A stretch of 34,393 nucleotides of DNA from Megasphaera cerevisiae DSM 20462 (GTDB lineage: Bacteria > Bacillota > Negativicutes > Veillonellales > Megasphaeraceae). Below the pieces are notes generated by a model. The model did no database searches. It was not told the origin of the DNA and saw only the letters and a list, made by a program, of their open reading frames with translations. Position 1 is the stretch's first letter. Each line of letters opens with the position of its first letter. The translations under genes were made by a program, and so were the position numbers. This document shows, one piece after another, positions 15,967 to 23,972 of the stretch. The DNA lies in assembly GCF_001045675.1 (NCBI RefSeq), contig NZ_LEKT01000029.1, positions 1-34,393 of the forward strand, read 5' to 3'.

Positions 15967-16690
15967 GAGCAGATTCCTCTTTATCGAATGTGATTTCTAA
16001 CAGCTTGCAATCACGGTAATCGGCAGAAACAAGCTGAAGAAGTGTGCCGTTGTAGAGACGGGGGAACATCGTGTTTGGCTGCATACCGTGCAGATGCCCG
16101 AAGATGCATAAGGGAACCTTATATTTTTCCAGTAATTCCGTGAAACCGCTGGGTTTTGTCAGATCGCATACAGGCGGATAGTGAAGAAGGAGGATGGTGT
16201 GCGCGCATCCCATTTTTTCAGCCTCCTGAAGGCTGCGTTCCACCCGAAGAAGCTCGCGGCGGTATGGTTTAGCGTCTTTATCTTCACGATAATGAATATC
16301 GCCGGGGCATACCCAGCCATGAGTGCCGCAGATAGCGATACGTCCGTCATCCACTGTCACGGTATTGCCATATAAATACTGCATATTATGTGCGGCATCC
16401 AAACGGTTCAGCTTGCCGGCGCTTTCCCACCAATAATCATGATTGCCGCGGATCAGTATTTTGCGGCCCGGCAGAGCCCGTATTTCATTTAAGTCTTCCT
16501 GGGCTTGTGACAGATGCATGGCCCAAGAGGTATCACCGGCAATAAGAATCGCATCGTCCTCGGTAACGCGGTTCCGCCAATCTTCTTTTATACGGCTCCA
16601 ATGGTTTTTCCAACGGGGGCCGAATATTTCCATTGGTTTTTTGGGTGGGTTGCCCGATAAATGTAAATCTCCAATTGCAAATAATCGCAT
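15950..16690 (-). CDS. Cytoplasmic metallophosphoesterase (YpbG-like)
   Basis: This 246-residue calcineurin-like phosphoesterase has all five metal motifs in order: GDLHLSG near residue 7, GDTSWAM (about 52), GNHDYWWE (about 82), LLHYPP (about 169) and GHLHG (about 197). The WW after GNHDY is typical of the small bacterial YpbG-like group, whose physiological substrate is not settled. It has no signal peptide. An AAGGATG site precedes the ATG. It sits between the DUF4931 gene and a small unknown gene on the same strand and is probably co-transcribed with both. Confidence 0.88.
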   Translation of the reverse strand: MRLFAIGDLHLSGNPPKKPMEIFGPRWKNHWSRIKEDWRNRVTEDDAILIAGDTSWAMHLSQAQEDLNEIRALPGRKILIRGNHDYWWESAGKLNRLDAAHNMQYLYGNTVTVDDGRIAICGTHGWVCPGDIHYREDKDAKPYRRELLRVERSLQEAEKMGCAHTILLLHYPPVCDLTKPSGFTELLEKYKVPLCIFGHLHGMQPNTMFPRLYNGTLLQLVSADYRDCKLLEITFDKEESAHEPNC

Positions 16691-16748
16691 GGGTACATCC
16701 TTCCATAAATAATGAATGTATTACGTTCCCGCACCTGCCATGCCAGCA

Positions 16749-17558
16749 TTATGGCCGTTGGTTCGGATTTCCCTTTATCATGAGCGCGCTGCGGAGTCTG
16801 TTGATGAAACGCTGCGCATGGGCGCTGTTTGTGATTTGCGGTACCATATACCCTACGAATAAGGGATTGGTCAGGAAGCGGGGAATGATTTTAACATATA
16901 AAGCACCGTCGCCGGGAAAATCATAAAAGAAAATATTATAACTGTCATTGAATCTGACGAAACAGCGCATAAAATAAGAAGCTGTAATTTGCATATAGTT
17001 TACGAAGGCGGACAGCTTCGTGCTGTCTGTCAAAATTAAATTGACTTCGTAAAAACCAATAATAGGGCGGAGCGATAAATTGATTTCAATGCCGTCGCCG
17101 AGAAGAATCGGTTTGCCTGTAAAATGATATGGCTTGATATCCTCGTGATAGTCATACTCTTTAAAAGCGACGATCTGAGAATGAGGATGATGAATGGTGC
17201 CGCCGGACATATAGCCATGATTGCGGTAAAATACGACCGATTTAAATGTGTCCATGGCCTTGACCTGCTGCCATTTTTCCAAACCGAACTGCATCAGCTT
17301 GACCGCGTATTCCCGTGAATATGTCGAAAAGTCACCGTCACAGTCATCTGTTTCAATAATGAGAGTCTGCCATGAATCCTTTAAGACCGGAAACGCGTTT
17401 TCAAGCCAAATCATATGCCCTCTTGTTTCGATGACATTTTTTAAATTAGCAACATCACAAAAAGGACAATAGCTTTCATCGCGGTGTACTGTATCAGGTT
17501 TATTTTTTCCTAAGTCCAAATTATATTCGAGAATATGTTTTAACGGATCTTGTTCCAT
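16749..17558 (-). CDS. DUF4931 protein, GalT/HIT-like nucleotidyltransferase fold
   Basis: This 269-residue protein is related to galactose-1-phosphate uridylyltransferase. The N-terminal SYCPFCDVANL (about 30-40) provides the CxxC half of a zinc site. The core GGTIHHPHSQIVAF (about 119-132) has the HPHxQ triad in which the second histidine would be the nucleotidylated residue. These fit DUF4931, a GalT-like family of unknown substrate. It has no galK or galE neighbours, so a galactose role is not supported. A strong promoter (17589-17616) and an AAAGGAGC ribosome site precede it. Confidence 0.8.
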   Translation of the reverse strand: MEQDPLKHILEYNLDLGKNKPDTVHRDESYCPFCDVANLKNVIETRGHMIWLENAFPVLKDSWQTLIIETDDCDGDFSTYSREYAVKLMQFGLEKWQQVKAMDTFKSVVFYRNHGYMSGGTIHHPHSQIVAFKEYDYHEDIKPYHFTGKPILLGDGIEINLSLRPIIGFYEVNLILTDSTKLSAFVNYMQITASYFMRCFVRFNDSYNIFFYDFPGDGALYVKIIPRFLTNPLFVGYMVPQITNSAHAQRFINRLRSALMIKGNPNQRP

Positions 17559-17588
17559 AATAAATGCTCCTTTTTACATCTATTGTAT

Positions 17589-17616
17589 ATTGTAGCATAT
17601 GCCCTGCCTTTTTCAA
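17589..17616 (-). promoter_or_regulatory. Promoter of the DUF4931 operon
   Basis: On the minus strand TTGAAA, a 16-bp spacer and TACAAT with an extended TGC form a good promoter about 30 bases before the start. Confidence 0.7.
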
Positions 17617-17633
17617 ACATAATAGTATATAAT
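17605..17633 (+). promoter_or_regulatory. mutY promoter candidate
   Basis: A perfect TATAAT at 17628-17633 has a weak TGCCTT 17 bp upstream. It overlaps the divergent DUF4931 promoter. Confidence 0.45.
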
Positions 17634-17688
17634 TATTAGTAGCTTGTCGTGTAAAGGCGGATTCATTGCTAAAGGAATGGAAATCATA

Positions 17689-18774
17689 ATGAAATGTAAC
17701 CATGATCATATAAAACCAGAAGAAAAGACAGAACACTGGGCACCGGTACTGCTGCAGTGGTTCAGGACACATCGCAGAGAGCTTCCCTGGCGGTGCGGTT
17801 CCCGGCGTGATCCGTACAAGGTATGGGTTTCGGAAATTATGCTGCAGCAGACAAAGGTAGAGGCGGTGCGTCCGTATTATGACAGCTGGATGGATCGCTT
17901 TCCGGATATCCCGGCATTGGCAGAAGCCTCGCAGGACGAAGTTTTGCGTCAGTGGCAGGGATTGGGATACTATTCACGGGCGCGTAATCTGCATGCGGCA
18001 GTGCAGGAGGTACAGTCAGTGTACGGCGGTTCCGTGCCTGATACAAAAAAAGAAATACTGAAGCTCAAAGGGGTCGGTGATTATACGGCCGGAGCGATTC
18101 TCAGCATTGCATATGGCAAACCGGAGGTAGCGGTGGACGGTAATGTCCTGCGTGTATTTGCCCGGCTGTACCGGATCGGCGATAATATTTTATCGGCTTC
18201 GGTGAAACAGCAAATCACAGCGCTGGCCAAAGCGCAGATTCCGGCAGATCGTGCCGGAGATTTTAATGAAGCCCTCATGGATTTTGGCGCTATGATATGT
18301 ATCCCCAAGCATCCGCGCTGCGAAGCCTGTCCGCTCACCGCATACTGCCAGGCCAGACGAGCTGGCATGGAAACCGAATTGCCGGTACGTCTTACGAAAA
18401 AACATGTTCCCACAGAGAATATCACCGTCGTTGCTGTAACCGATGCGGCCCGCTGGCTGATACATCGCCGTCCGGACAAGGGACTGCTGGCCTCCATGTG
18501 GGAGTTTCCCAATGTGATCGGCAGTGGCGAAGCCGGTATTCGGGCAGTTCGGGACCTATTGCAGCGCATGGGGCTCACGGTATCAGTCAAGGCAGCCCCT
18601 ATCGGTACGATAAAACATGTTTTTTCTCATAAAATTTGGCAGATGACAATGTATAAAGGAACTGTGGTGAGCGGTAAATTGATAGAAAAGGAGGAATGGC
18701 AGTGGCTGCCATGTCAGGCATATACGACGGTGCCATGGGCAGGGCCGCACGGAAAAATCACTGCCATGATATAA
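17689..18774 (+). CDS. mutY: A/G-specific adenine DNA glycosylase
   Basis: This 361-residue enzyme removes adenine mispaired with 8-oxoguanine. ELPWR at 31-35 and WVSEIMLQQTKV (46-57) carry catalytic Glu49. A helix-hairpin-helix lies at about 123-143 (LKGVGDYTAGAI). Catalytic Asp150 is in VDGNVLRVFAR. The 4Fe-4S cysteines are 204, 211, 214 and 220 (Cx6Cx2Cx5C). A C-terminal NUDIX-like domain (MWEFPNV) recognises 8-oxoG. The frame extends to a TTG at 17644. ATGs at 17677 and 17689 are possible; 17689 is preferred because AAGGA at 17672-17676 is then about 12 bases away, while it abuts 17677. Confidence 0.93.
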   Translation: MKCNHDHIKPEEKTEHWAPVLLQWFRTHRRELPWRCGSRRDPYKVWVSEIMLQQTKVEAVRPYYDSWMDRFPDIPALAEASQDEVLRQWQGLGYYSRARNLHAAVQEVQSVYGGSVPDTKKEILKLKGVGDYTAGAILSIAYGKPEVAVDGNVLRVFARLYRIGDNILSASVKQQITALAKAQIPADRAGDFNEALMDFGAMICIPKHPRCEACPLTAYCQARRAGMETELPVRLTKKHVPTENITVVAVTDAARWLIHRRPDKGLLASMWEFPNVIGSGEAGIRAVRDLLQRMGLTVSVKAAPIGTIKHVFSHKIWQMTMYKGTVVSGKLIEKEEWQWLPCQAYTTVPWAGPHGKITAMI

Positions 18775-18775
18775 C

Positions 18776-20029
18776 GTGAAAGGTATGTTTTTAATCAGCT
18801 TAATGATTAGTATGTCCTGTATTGCCGTTTTTTCTATTGCCTTGTGGAATTACATGTTCCGCAGCAGCCGCAAGGTGCTGGTAGCCTGTGCCGCCGTATC
18901 CGTTACGATAATTGCGGCCGGTGAACTGGCATATTACAGTACTGCATTTCCAGAACTGGAAAATGTATTTCATCCGGTGTTGTTTTACGGCAGTCTGGCG
19001 GCTCTGAGTTGGCTTTTTATGTTCTTTTTTGCGTTCCCCGTTCTTTTGATAGGGGCTATTTGCTGCTTTTTTATTCGTATGCTGCGCCCCCGGCACCGTC
19101 CGGAAACAAAGGAACGCAAAGAAAATACTGCCGCCGCCAGAACGGTTACACGCCGGACCTTTATTAAGGGAACGGCTGCGGCAATCCCGCTGGCGGCAGT
19201 TACGGTCAGTGCCGGAGGGACTTTTGCAGGCGAAAGCTATTTGGATACAACGTATCATCGACTGGCATTTCCCAGACTGCCTGATTATCTGGACGGGTAC
19301 AAAATCGGACAGCTATCAGATCTTCATATGGGACTTTTTTTCAGTCCTCGCCGCTTGCAGGAATCGCTGGACGCGTTGGCAGCGGCAGGCGTCAATCGTG
19401 TGGAAATTACAGGGGATTTGATTGATGAATTATCTTTATTGCCGGCATGCCGGCAGATTCTGCAGCAGAATGCTTCCAGGTTTCCTGACGGAATGGATTT
19501 TTGTTATGGAAATCATGAATATTACCGCGGCTTTAACCAAATTACGGCCATGCTGGAGGAAACTCCTGTCCGAATTATGCGCAACAGTCATATCGTGGTC
19601 AGTACGGGCAGAGGAAACGGCATGACCGGCTGCACGGGAAAGGATGACCGGCCATTTTATATTGCCGGTACAGATTACAGCTTTGCCAAGGGAGATAAAG
19701 AATTTTCCCGTCAGCGGGAAGCCTATGTCCAAAAAACATTGCAGGGCATTCCTACAGATGCCTTTGTCGTTATGCTGGCTCATCACTCGGCATTTATCGA
19801 TGAAGCCTTCCGTCATAATATACCGCTGACGCTCTGCGGACACACACATGGCGCGCAGGTAGCTCTTATCGGTCCGCTCGTGCAGGCTGTAGGGTTTAAA
19901 TATTTGCGGGGAATGTTTGCCAGCGGCAGGTGCCGCGGCTATGTGAACAGAGGGACGGGACACTGGCTGCCGCTGCGGGTATTGTGCTCCCGTGAGGTAA
20001 GTGTTTTTGAATTGAAACAAAAAAACTAA
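18776..20029 (+). CDS. Membrane-anchored metallophosphoesterase with internal twin-arginine motif
   Basis: This 417-residue protein starts with about four membrane helices (about 5-22, 35-52, 67-86, 88-101). After a basic loop rich in Arg and Lys it has VTRRTFIKGTAAAIPLAAVTVSAGG (twin arginine 126-127), which looks like a Tat signal placed inside the chain. The rest is a calcineurin-like domain of the YkuE type: SDLHMG (181), TGDLID, GNHEYYRG, AHHSAF and GHTHGAQ. The enzyme should act outside the cytoplasm on phosphoesters or phospholipid-like substrates. The GTG at 18776 comes one base after the mutY stop; ATG 18785 is an alternative. It is probably coupled to mutY. Confidence 0.82.
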   Translation: MKGMFLISLMISMSCIAVFSIALWNYMFRSSRKVLVACAAVSVTIIAAGELAYYSTAFPELENVFHPVLFYGSLAALSWLFMFFFAFPVLLIGAICCFFIRMLRPRHRPETKERKENTAAARTVTRRTFIKGTAAAIPLAAVTVSAGGTFAGESYLDTTYHRLAFPRLPDYLDGYKIGQLSDLHMGLFFSPRRLQESLDALAAAGVNRVEITGDLIDELSLLPACRQILQQNASRFPDGMDFCYGNHEYYRGFNQITAMLEETPVRIMRNSHIVVSTGRGNGMTGCTGKDDRPFYIAGTDYSFAKGDKEFSRQREAYVQKTLQGIPTDAFVVMLAHHSAFIDEAFRHNIPLTLCGHTHGAQVALIGPLVQAVGFKYLRGMFASGRCRGYVNRGTGHWLPLRVLCSREVSVFELKQKN

Positions 20030-20042
20030 AGGATGACACATC

Positions 20043-21044
20043 ATGATAATACATAAAGCAATACTTCATATTTTTGATTTTAATACCAACATGTGTATTT
20101 TGTCACAGAAGGAATTGGATTTCGGCAGTGATATTGTCTATGAATACGTAGACAAACGGATCATGCGTATTCTCAATGATCCAGGGCAAAAGACCGGTGT
20201 CTTTTATGCCACCAGCTCTTTTCAGTCCCTGGTCCAGCAGCTCGCCGGCAAAGCGATGGAATTCGGTGAATTTGCGGCCACTGCCGGTAAAGAACTTTAC
20301 CAGATATTAGCTCAGTGCGACGTGTCTGAATCCATAGATTTTCTCGCCGTCGATTTTCAGAATGACAATGATGCGCACTGCATAGGATTGCTGCTGCTGG
20401 ATAACAAGACGGCCTATACGCATCAGATTCTAGATGACGGAGGAATGGTCTGTAATCAGCTCATAAAGCATCAGGCTATTTTGCCGGGCGTATCGCAGAA
20501 GGCGGAAGCCTACGCCATTATTAATCTTCAGGATTTTTCGATTCATTTTGTTGATACGAAGCGGCAGCTGAATGGAGAGCCGGTGTATGTTCTGCCGGAT
20601 CGGCTGCTGCAGTGTACGTCGGTTATCTCTGGCAGAGAGGCGGTTAAAATCGTCAGTACGATTGCTGCGAAAGTAGCGCAAGAGCATGGGGCCAGCCCGG
20701 TAGAGGCATTATCGAAAACTAAAAATTATCTGACAGAAAATGCCGAAACCGCAGATACCTTTTCGCCACAGCATTTGGGAGCCGATGTATTCGCTCATTC
20801 CAGTGTAATGCAGCAGGAATTTGAAGCGCAGGTACAAGAAGCGCAGCTTCCTGCAGCTATAGCTGTGCAAAAGGATTTTGTGCAGAAGGCGGGACGGAGC
20901 CATAAAATCAAGACCGATACGGGAATTGAAATTATATTCCCATCGGAGTATGTGGAAAATACAGATTATATTCAATTTATCAACAATCCGGATGGAACGA
21001 TTTCGATAGAATTGAAAAATATAGGAAAGATTGTAAATAAATAA
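20043..21044 (+). CDS. Nucleoid-associated protein, NdpA/YejK family
   Basis: This 333-residue cytoplasmic protein matches the 37-kDa nucleoid-associated family. It has an N-terminal MIIHKAILHIFDFN and the central core IDFLAVDFQNDNDAHCIGLLLLDNKTAY, then EAYAIINLQDFSIHFVDTK, features shared with YejK. Its C-terminal region is acidic and ends with FINNPDGTISIELKNIGKI. The family binds DNA and associates with the nucleoid; its precise role is unclear. An AAGGATG ribosome site lies about 10 bases before the ATG. It follows the metallophosphoesterase by 13 bases. The same reading frame stays open for 82 codons after the stop, to 21291. Confidence 0.8.
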   Translation: MIIHKAILHIFDFNTNMCILSQKELDFGSDIVYEYVDKRIMRILNDPGQKTGVFYATSSFQSLVQQLAGKAMEFGEFAATAGKELYQILAQCDVSESIDFLAVDFQNDNDAHCIGLLLLDNKTAYTHQILDDGGMVCNQLIKHQAILPGVSQKAEAYAIINLQDFSIHFVDTKRQLNGEPVYVLPDRLLQCTSVISGREAVKIVSTIAAKVAQEHGASPVEALSKTKNYLTENAETADTFSPQHLGADVFAHSSVMQQEFEAQVQEAQLPAAIAVQKDFVQKAGRSHKIKTDTGIEIIFPSEYVENTDYIQFINNPDGTISIELKNIGKIVNK

Positions 21045-21300
21045 AAGTATCTCTGCTGTAGTGACAATGCGCCGGGGACTTCCGGGTATCTTTCACTGAA
21101 TATTTGGCTAAAGATACCCTGCGATTCTATCCGTGTTGATATAGATGATAAAAATAAAATGCTGAAGTATATCCTTCAGCCTCCGGGATTTACATACGGT
21201 GGTACTGGTTTGTTTGCCAGCAGTGTAAAAATAACACTTCAAAAAAAGTATTATTTGAATTTTTTTCTGAAATCATCTGTTTTTTTTACATAGTATTTTC
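21045..21300. other. Gene-free region with hairpins after the NdpA gene
   Basis: There is no convincing gene here. Two hairpins are clear: GGGTATCTTT/AAAGATACCC (21084-21093 with 21110-21119) and GCTGAAG/CTTCAGC (21161-21167 with 21174-21180). A terminator-like stem with a T run follows at 21229-21267. Confidence 0.5.
21229..21267 (+). terminator. Terminator candidate
   Basis: AAATAACACTT pairs with AAGTATTATTT (10 of 11 positions) and is followed by GAAT7. The stem is AT-rich and may be weak. Confidence 0.5.
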
Positions 21301-21319
21301 TATCTGTTCCTCTTTGGAG

Positions 21320-21325
21320 TATAAT
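21320..21325 (+). promoter_or_regulatory. -10 box of the structured-leader gene
   Basis: A perfect TATAAT lies about 165 bases upstream of the start codon at 21493. The -35 region is weak (TTTCTA). Transcription from here would give a long leader containing the whole folded element. Confidence 0.5.
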
Positions 21326-21342
21326 GTAAATCAAGAGTATAC

Positions 21343-21475
21343 TTGCAGGTATCTTACCGCCGGAAACGCCATGGATTACCGGCGCAGCACAGCTGTCGGA
21401 GAACCTAGGAGACCGGCAAAAATACTCGGGCAACCGAATATGAATGCCAATGATACCACGGCATTACCAGTGCAA
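21343..21475 (+). ncRNA. Candidate structured 5' leader RNA (riboswitch-like)
   Basis: A closing helix forms between TTGCAGGTA (21343-21351) and TACC-AG-TGCAA (21465-21475), nine pairs with a two-base bulge. Inside are CGCCGG/CCGGCG (21358-21363 with 21379-21384), TGTCGG/CCGGCA (21394-21399 with 21413-21418), and TCGG-GCAA-CCGA (21426-21437), a GNRA tetraloop hairpin. A competing stem AATGCC/GGCATT (21443-21448 with 21460-21465) uses one closing-helix base. A small GGTA/TACC hairpin at 21348-21358 is also possible. The AAGGAGAGG ribosome site begins directly at the 3' edge of the closing helix. I do not recognise it as a known riboswitch class. Folding is by eye. Confidence 0.55.
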
Positions 21476-21492
21476 AGGAGAGGAATAAGAGC

Positions 21493-22359
21493 ATGAAAAC
21501 AATTGGATTTATCGGTGTCGGCATTATGGGCAAGCCCATGGTGCGTAACCTTATGAAGGCGGGCTTTAATCTGCGGATTTTTGCCAGAAATCAGGAAAAG
21601 GCAGCGGATGTTATTGACGAAGGGGCAGCCTTTTACCCGACAATCAGCGAATGTGTTCAGCATTGCGACGCAGTGATCACCATGGTGGGATTTCCACCGG
21701 ATGTAGTGGAAATCTACTGTAAAAAAGGAAATATTTTTGAAAGCGCGTCTCCGGGGACATATCTGATCGATATGACTACGACATGTCCGTCTCTGGCAGA
21801 AATGCTGTATGAAAAAGGCAAAGCGGCTGGCTTTCATGTAATGGATGCTCCGGTTACAGGCGGTGATACGGGGGCCATCCGGGGGACGTTGTCCATTCTT
21901 GTTGGCGGTGATGAAGAAGATTTTGAAGTATGCTTGCCTATATTCAAGGCGATGGGAACTAATATTAATTATCAGGGAAAAGCCGGTTTTGGGCAGCATG
22001 CTAAAATGGCCAATCAGATTATGATTGCCGGGACCTTGTCAGGTGTATGTGAGGCCTTGTCATACGCTAAAGCGCAGGGATTGGATTCGCAGATTCTGCT
22101 GCATTCTCTGGCAACAGGAGCGGCCGGCAGTGCGCAGCTTGACGCCTTTGGCGAAAAAATTGTAAATCATGATTATGCGCCGGGATTTTACATGAAGCAT
22201 TTTATTAAGGATATGCAGATTGCATCGGATGAATCAGAAAAGAAGGAGCTTCATTTGGATATTCTCCGGCAGGTGCTGGAAAATTATAAGGAACTGGCTG
22301 CCATGGGAAATGGAGATTTGGGAACACAGGCGCTGGTCAAGCATTATACGCAGGAGTGA
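21493..22359 (+). CDS. Beta-hydroxyacid dehydrogenase (2-hydroxy-3-oxopropionate reductase-like)
   Basis: This 288-residue NAD(P)-dependent dehydrogenase is of the 3-hydroxyisobutyrate/tartronate semialdehyde reductase family. The Rossmann motif GFIGVGIMGKPMVRNL is at the N terminus. DMTTTCPS and DAPVTGGDTGA form the substrate loop, and GFGQHAKMANQ carries the catalytic lysine. FYMKHFIKDMQIA lies in the helical C-terminal domain, whose family consensus is similar. The exact substrate (tartronate semialdehyde, hydroxyisobutyrate or a related acid) cannot be read. The ATG has AAGGAGAGG upstream, within or next to the structured leader, so expression may be controlled by RNA folding. Confidence 0.88.
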   Translation: MKTIGFIGVGIMGKPMVRNLMKAGFNLRIFARNQEKAADVIDEGAAFYPTISECVQHCDAVITMVGFPPDVVEIYCKKGNIFESASPGTYLIDMTTTCPSLAEMLYEKGKAAGFHVMDAPVTGGDTGAIRGTLSILVGGDEEDFEVCLPIFKAMGTNINYQGKAGFGQHAKMANQIMIAGTLSGVCEALSYAKAQGLDSQILLHSLATGAAGSAQLDAFGEKIVNHDYAPGFYMKHFIKDMQIASDESEKKELHLDILRQVLENYKELAAMGNGDLGTQALVKHYTQE

Positions 22360-22375
22360 AGGAGCCAATAGGGTT

Positions 22376-22430
22376 TTACAGCAAACAATCCCCTGACGCA
22401 TTTTAGGCGTCAGGGGATTGTTTGCTGTAA
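22376..22430. terminator. Very long perfect hairpin between convergent genes
   Basis: A 24-base arm (22376-22399) is exactly complementary to 22407-22430 across a 7-base loop. It follows the dehydrogenase stop by 16 bases and lies 15 bases from the end of the convergent methyltransferase gene. There is no immediate T run. It is most simply a bidirectional terminator. Confidence 0.65.
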
Positions 22431-22444
22431 TGGCAATATGTCGA

Positions 22445-23062
22445 TTATTTTTTAGCGATGATGCGGAACGGCTTTGTGCCCAAGCCCTTTGTGTGCCATT
22501 GCGGCATGGCCGGCGTAAAGCCTGCCTGCTGTAACGCACGGCTTAATTCTTCAGGAGCGTATACGACCATACCGTCTATCCGTTTTGTCCAAGTGGTATC
22601 TGCTGGATCACCGGCTTCACAGGCGATCAAAAATGTACCGCCGGATTTTAAGATGCGATAAATTTCAGCAAAGGCGCGAGGTAAGTCAGGCCAAAAATAA
22701 ATGGTTTCAAATGCCGTAATGATATCGAGGGCATTGTCCTCGTAAGGAAGCTGCTCAGCTGTTCCGAGACGGATTGTGCAGCGGCTTCCGAGGTATGCGG
22801 CATTTGTTTTTTGGCTATACGCCACACTGGCCTCCGAAATGTCAATGCCGTCCACGGTGACGGAGGGATATTGCCGCAGCAGCGTGTGAATATTACCGCC
22901 GGCACCGCAGCCAATATCCAGCATATGGGCATGGTCAGGAATCGGTATGTCTGTCCAGGACCAATTCCAAAAAGGGCGGTGGCCCCGGTTCATGGCAAAT
23001 AAAATGACTTTCCCCAAACGGCCCGTTGGCGTACGAAAGTTTTGAAATAAGGTATGCAGCAT
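22445..23062 (-). CDS. Class I SAM-dependent methyltransferase
   Basis: This 205-residue protein has a UbiE/COQ5-like methyltransferase domain. Motif I is HMLDIGCGAGGNIHTLLRQ (about 46-64), followed by VDGIDISEASVAYS with the acidic residue binding the ribose of SAM, AEQLPYEDNALDIITAFETIYFW, and the post-motif LKSGGTFLIA. The substrate is unknown; small-molecule methylation is more likely than DNA or RNA. A strong promoter (23113-23141) and AAGGAG ribosome site precede it. The gene is transcribed alone. Confidence 0.87.
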   Translation of the reverse strand: MLHTLFQNFRTPTGRLGKVILFAMNRGHRPFWNWSWTDIPIPDHAHMLDIGCGAGGNIHTLLRQYPSVTVDGIDISEASVAYSQKTNAAYLGSRCTIRLGTAEQLPYEDNALDIITAFETIYFWPDLPRAFAEIYRILKSGGTFLIACEAGDPADTTWTKRIDGMVVYAPEELSRALQQAGFTPAMPQWHTKGLGTKPFRIIAKK

Positions 23063-23112
23063 AGTATATCACTCCTTATGGGAAAATGATAAATAATATC
23101 AATATAATAAAA

Positions 23113-23141
23113 ATTATATCATAGGCTTGACAGAAACTCAA
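23113..23141 (-). promoter_or_regulatory. Promoter of the methyltransferase gene
   Basis: On the minus strand TTGAGT, an exact 17-bp spacer and TATAAT lie about 50 bases before the start. Confidence 0.7.
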
Positions 23142-23169
23142 CACGAACAAGCCGCAGGAGAAATTTTCG

Positions 23170-23218
23170 AAAAAGAACGGATCGTGCCATTAACATCATT
23201 TCAACAGCACAATCCGTT
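23170..23218 (-). terminator. Terminator of the tatA-tatC operon
   Basis: On the minus strand a 12-bp stem, AACGGATTGTGC with GCACGATCCGTT (one T-G pair), is followed by CTTTTT, 19 bases after the tatC stop. Confidence 0.75.
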
Positions 23219-23236
23219 TTTTTTTGAGTGATAACA

Positions 23237-23962
23237 TTATTTTTGCATAATATATTGAATTATTATCCGGCTTATTTCATACAAGACAATGATAGGTGCT
23301 GCCAAAAAGCATTGCGATACCATATCTGTCGTCGGAGTGATCACAGCGGCAAGAATAAAGGCGGCAAAAATGACATACCGCCGTTTTTTTTTCAGACCAG
23401 CCGATGAAATCAGCCCCATTTGAGCAAATACCAGCAGGATTAGAGGCAGATTGAAAATAAATCCGAATGGCAAAACCAGCATAAGTACGAAATCCAAATA
23501 GCTTTCCATCGAAATCATGGGTTGGACCGTACTGCTGGTGAATGCCATAAAAAAATCAAGCCCTTTGGGAAGTACGATAAAAAAAGCAAAAGCAATACCG
23601 CTGATAAAAAGAATTAAGGAAGACGGGACCAGGAGCGATAAAACAGTCTTTTCTTTTTGACTGAAGGCGGGGATAAGAAATGCCCAAAATTCATAAAAAA
23701 GAAATGGCGACGCTACAATGGCACCAGACGTCAGGACTACCTTAAAATAAATGAAAAAAGCCTCTGCCGGTTTAATAAAATAGAGCTTTCCTGCCGGAGA
23801 AGTCAGGAAATACATGATTTCGTCGATAAAATATTGGCTGACAATCATGCCGGCCGCGGTAATGATAATCGACCAGATAAGACGGCGGCGCAGTTCGGTC
23901 AGATGCCCCGTAAGGGTCATTGTCCGGCTGGCGGAATGGGATGGCACGGTAAGATCATTCAT
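23237..23962 (-). CDS. tatC: Sec-independent protein translocase TatC
   Basis: This 241-residue, six-helix membrane protein is the receptor of the twin-arginine pathway. The N terminus has LTGHLTELRRRLIWS, the family signature with the glutamate that contacts the twin arginines. FIKPAEAFFIYFK and SPFLFYEFWAFLIPA follow, and a late GLISSAGLKKKRRYVIFAAFILAAVITPTTD completes the family pattern. It lies 10 bases downstream of tatA on the minus strand. No TatB is present, as in the minimal TatA-TatC systems of Firmicutes. The operon faces away from a gene with a clear Tat signal (24443). Confidence 0.95.
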   Translation of the reverse strand: MNDLTVPSHSASRTMTLTGHLTELRRRLIWSIIITAAGMIVSQYFIDEIMYFLTSPAGKLYFIKPAEAFFIYFKVVLTSGAIVASPFLFYEFWAFLIPAFSQKEKTVLSLLVPSSLILFISGIAFAFFIVLPKGLDFFMAFTSSTVQPMISMESYLDFVLMLVLPFGFIFNLPLILLVFAQMGLISSAGLKKKRRYVIFAAFILAAVITPTTDMVSQCFLAAPIIVLYEISRIIIQYIMQK

Positions 23963-23972
23963 TCCCTCAGCC

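Noticed and set aside
18081-18590. Minus-strand open frame opposite mutY
   Set aside because: It is a shadow of mutY, which carries the catalytic and Fe-S residues.
19436-20044. 202-codon minus-strand frame opposite the metallophosphoesterase
   Set aside because: The plus strand carries all five phosphoesterase motifs. The minus frame shows no recognisable domain.
21198-21208. GGTGGTACTGG resembling the T-box core
   Set aside because: The full T-box bulge consensus and specifier stem are missing, and the next gene is not an aminoacyl-tRNA synthetase or amino acid gene.
21159-21291. Possible 44-codon small gene after the NdpA gene
   Set aside because: There is no ribosome binding site, it is mostly hairpin and terminator sequence, and it is simply the tail of the open NdpA frame.
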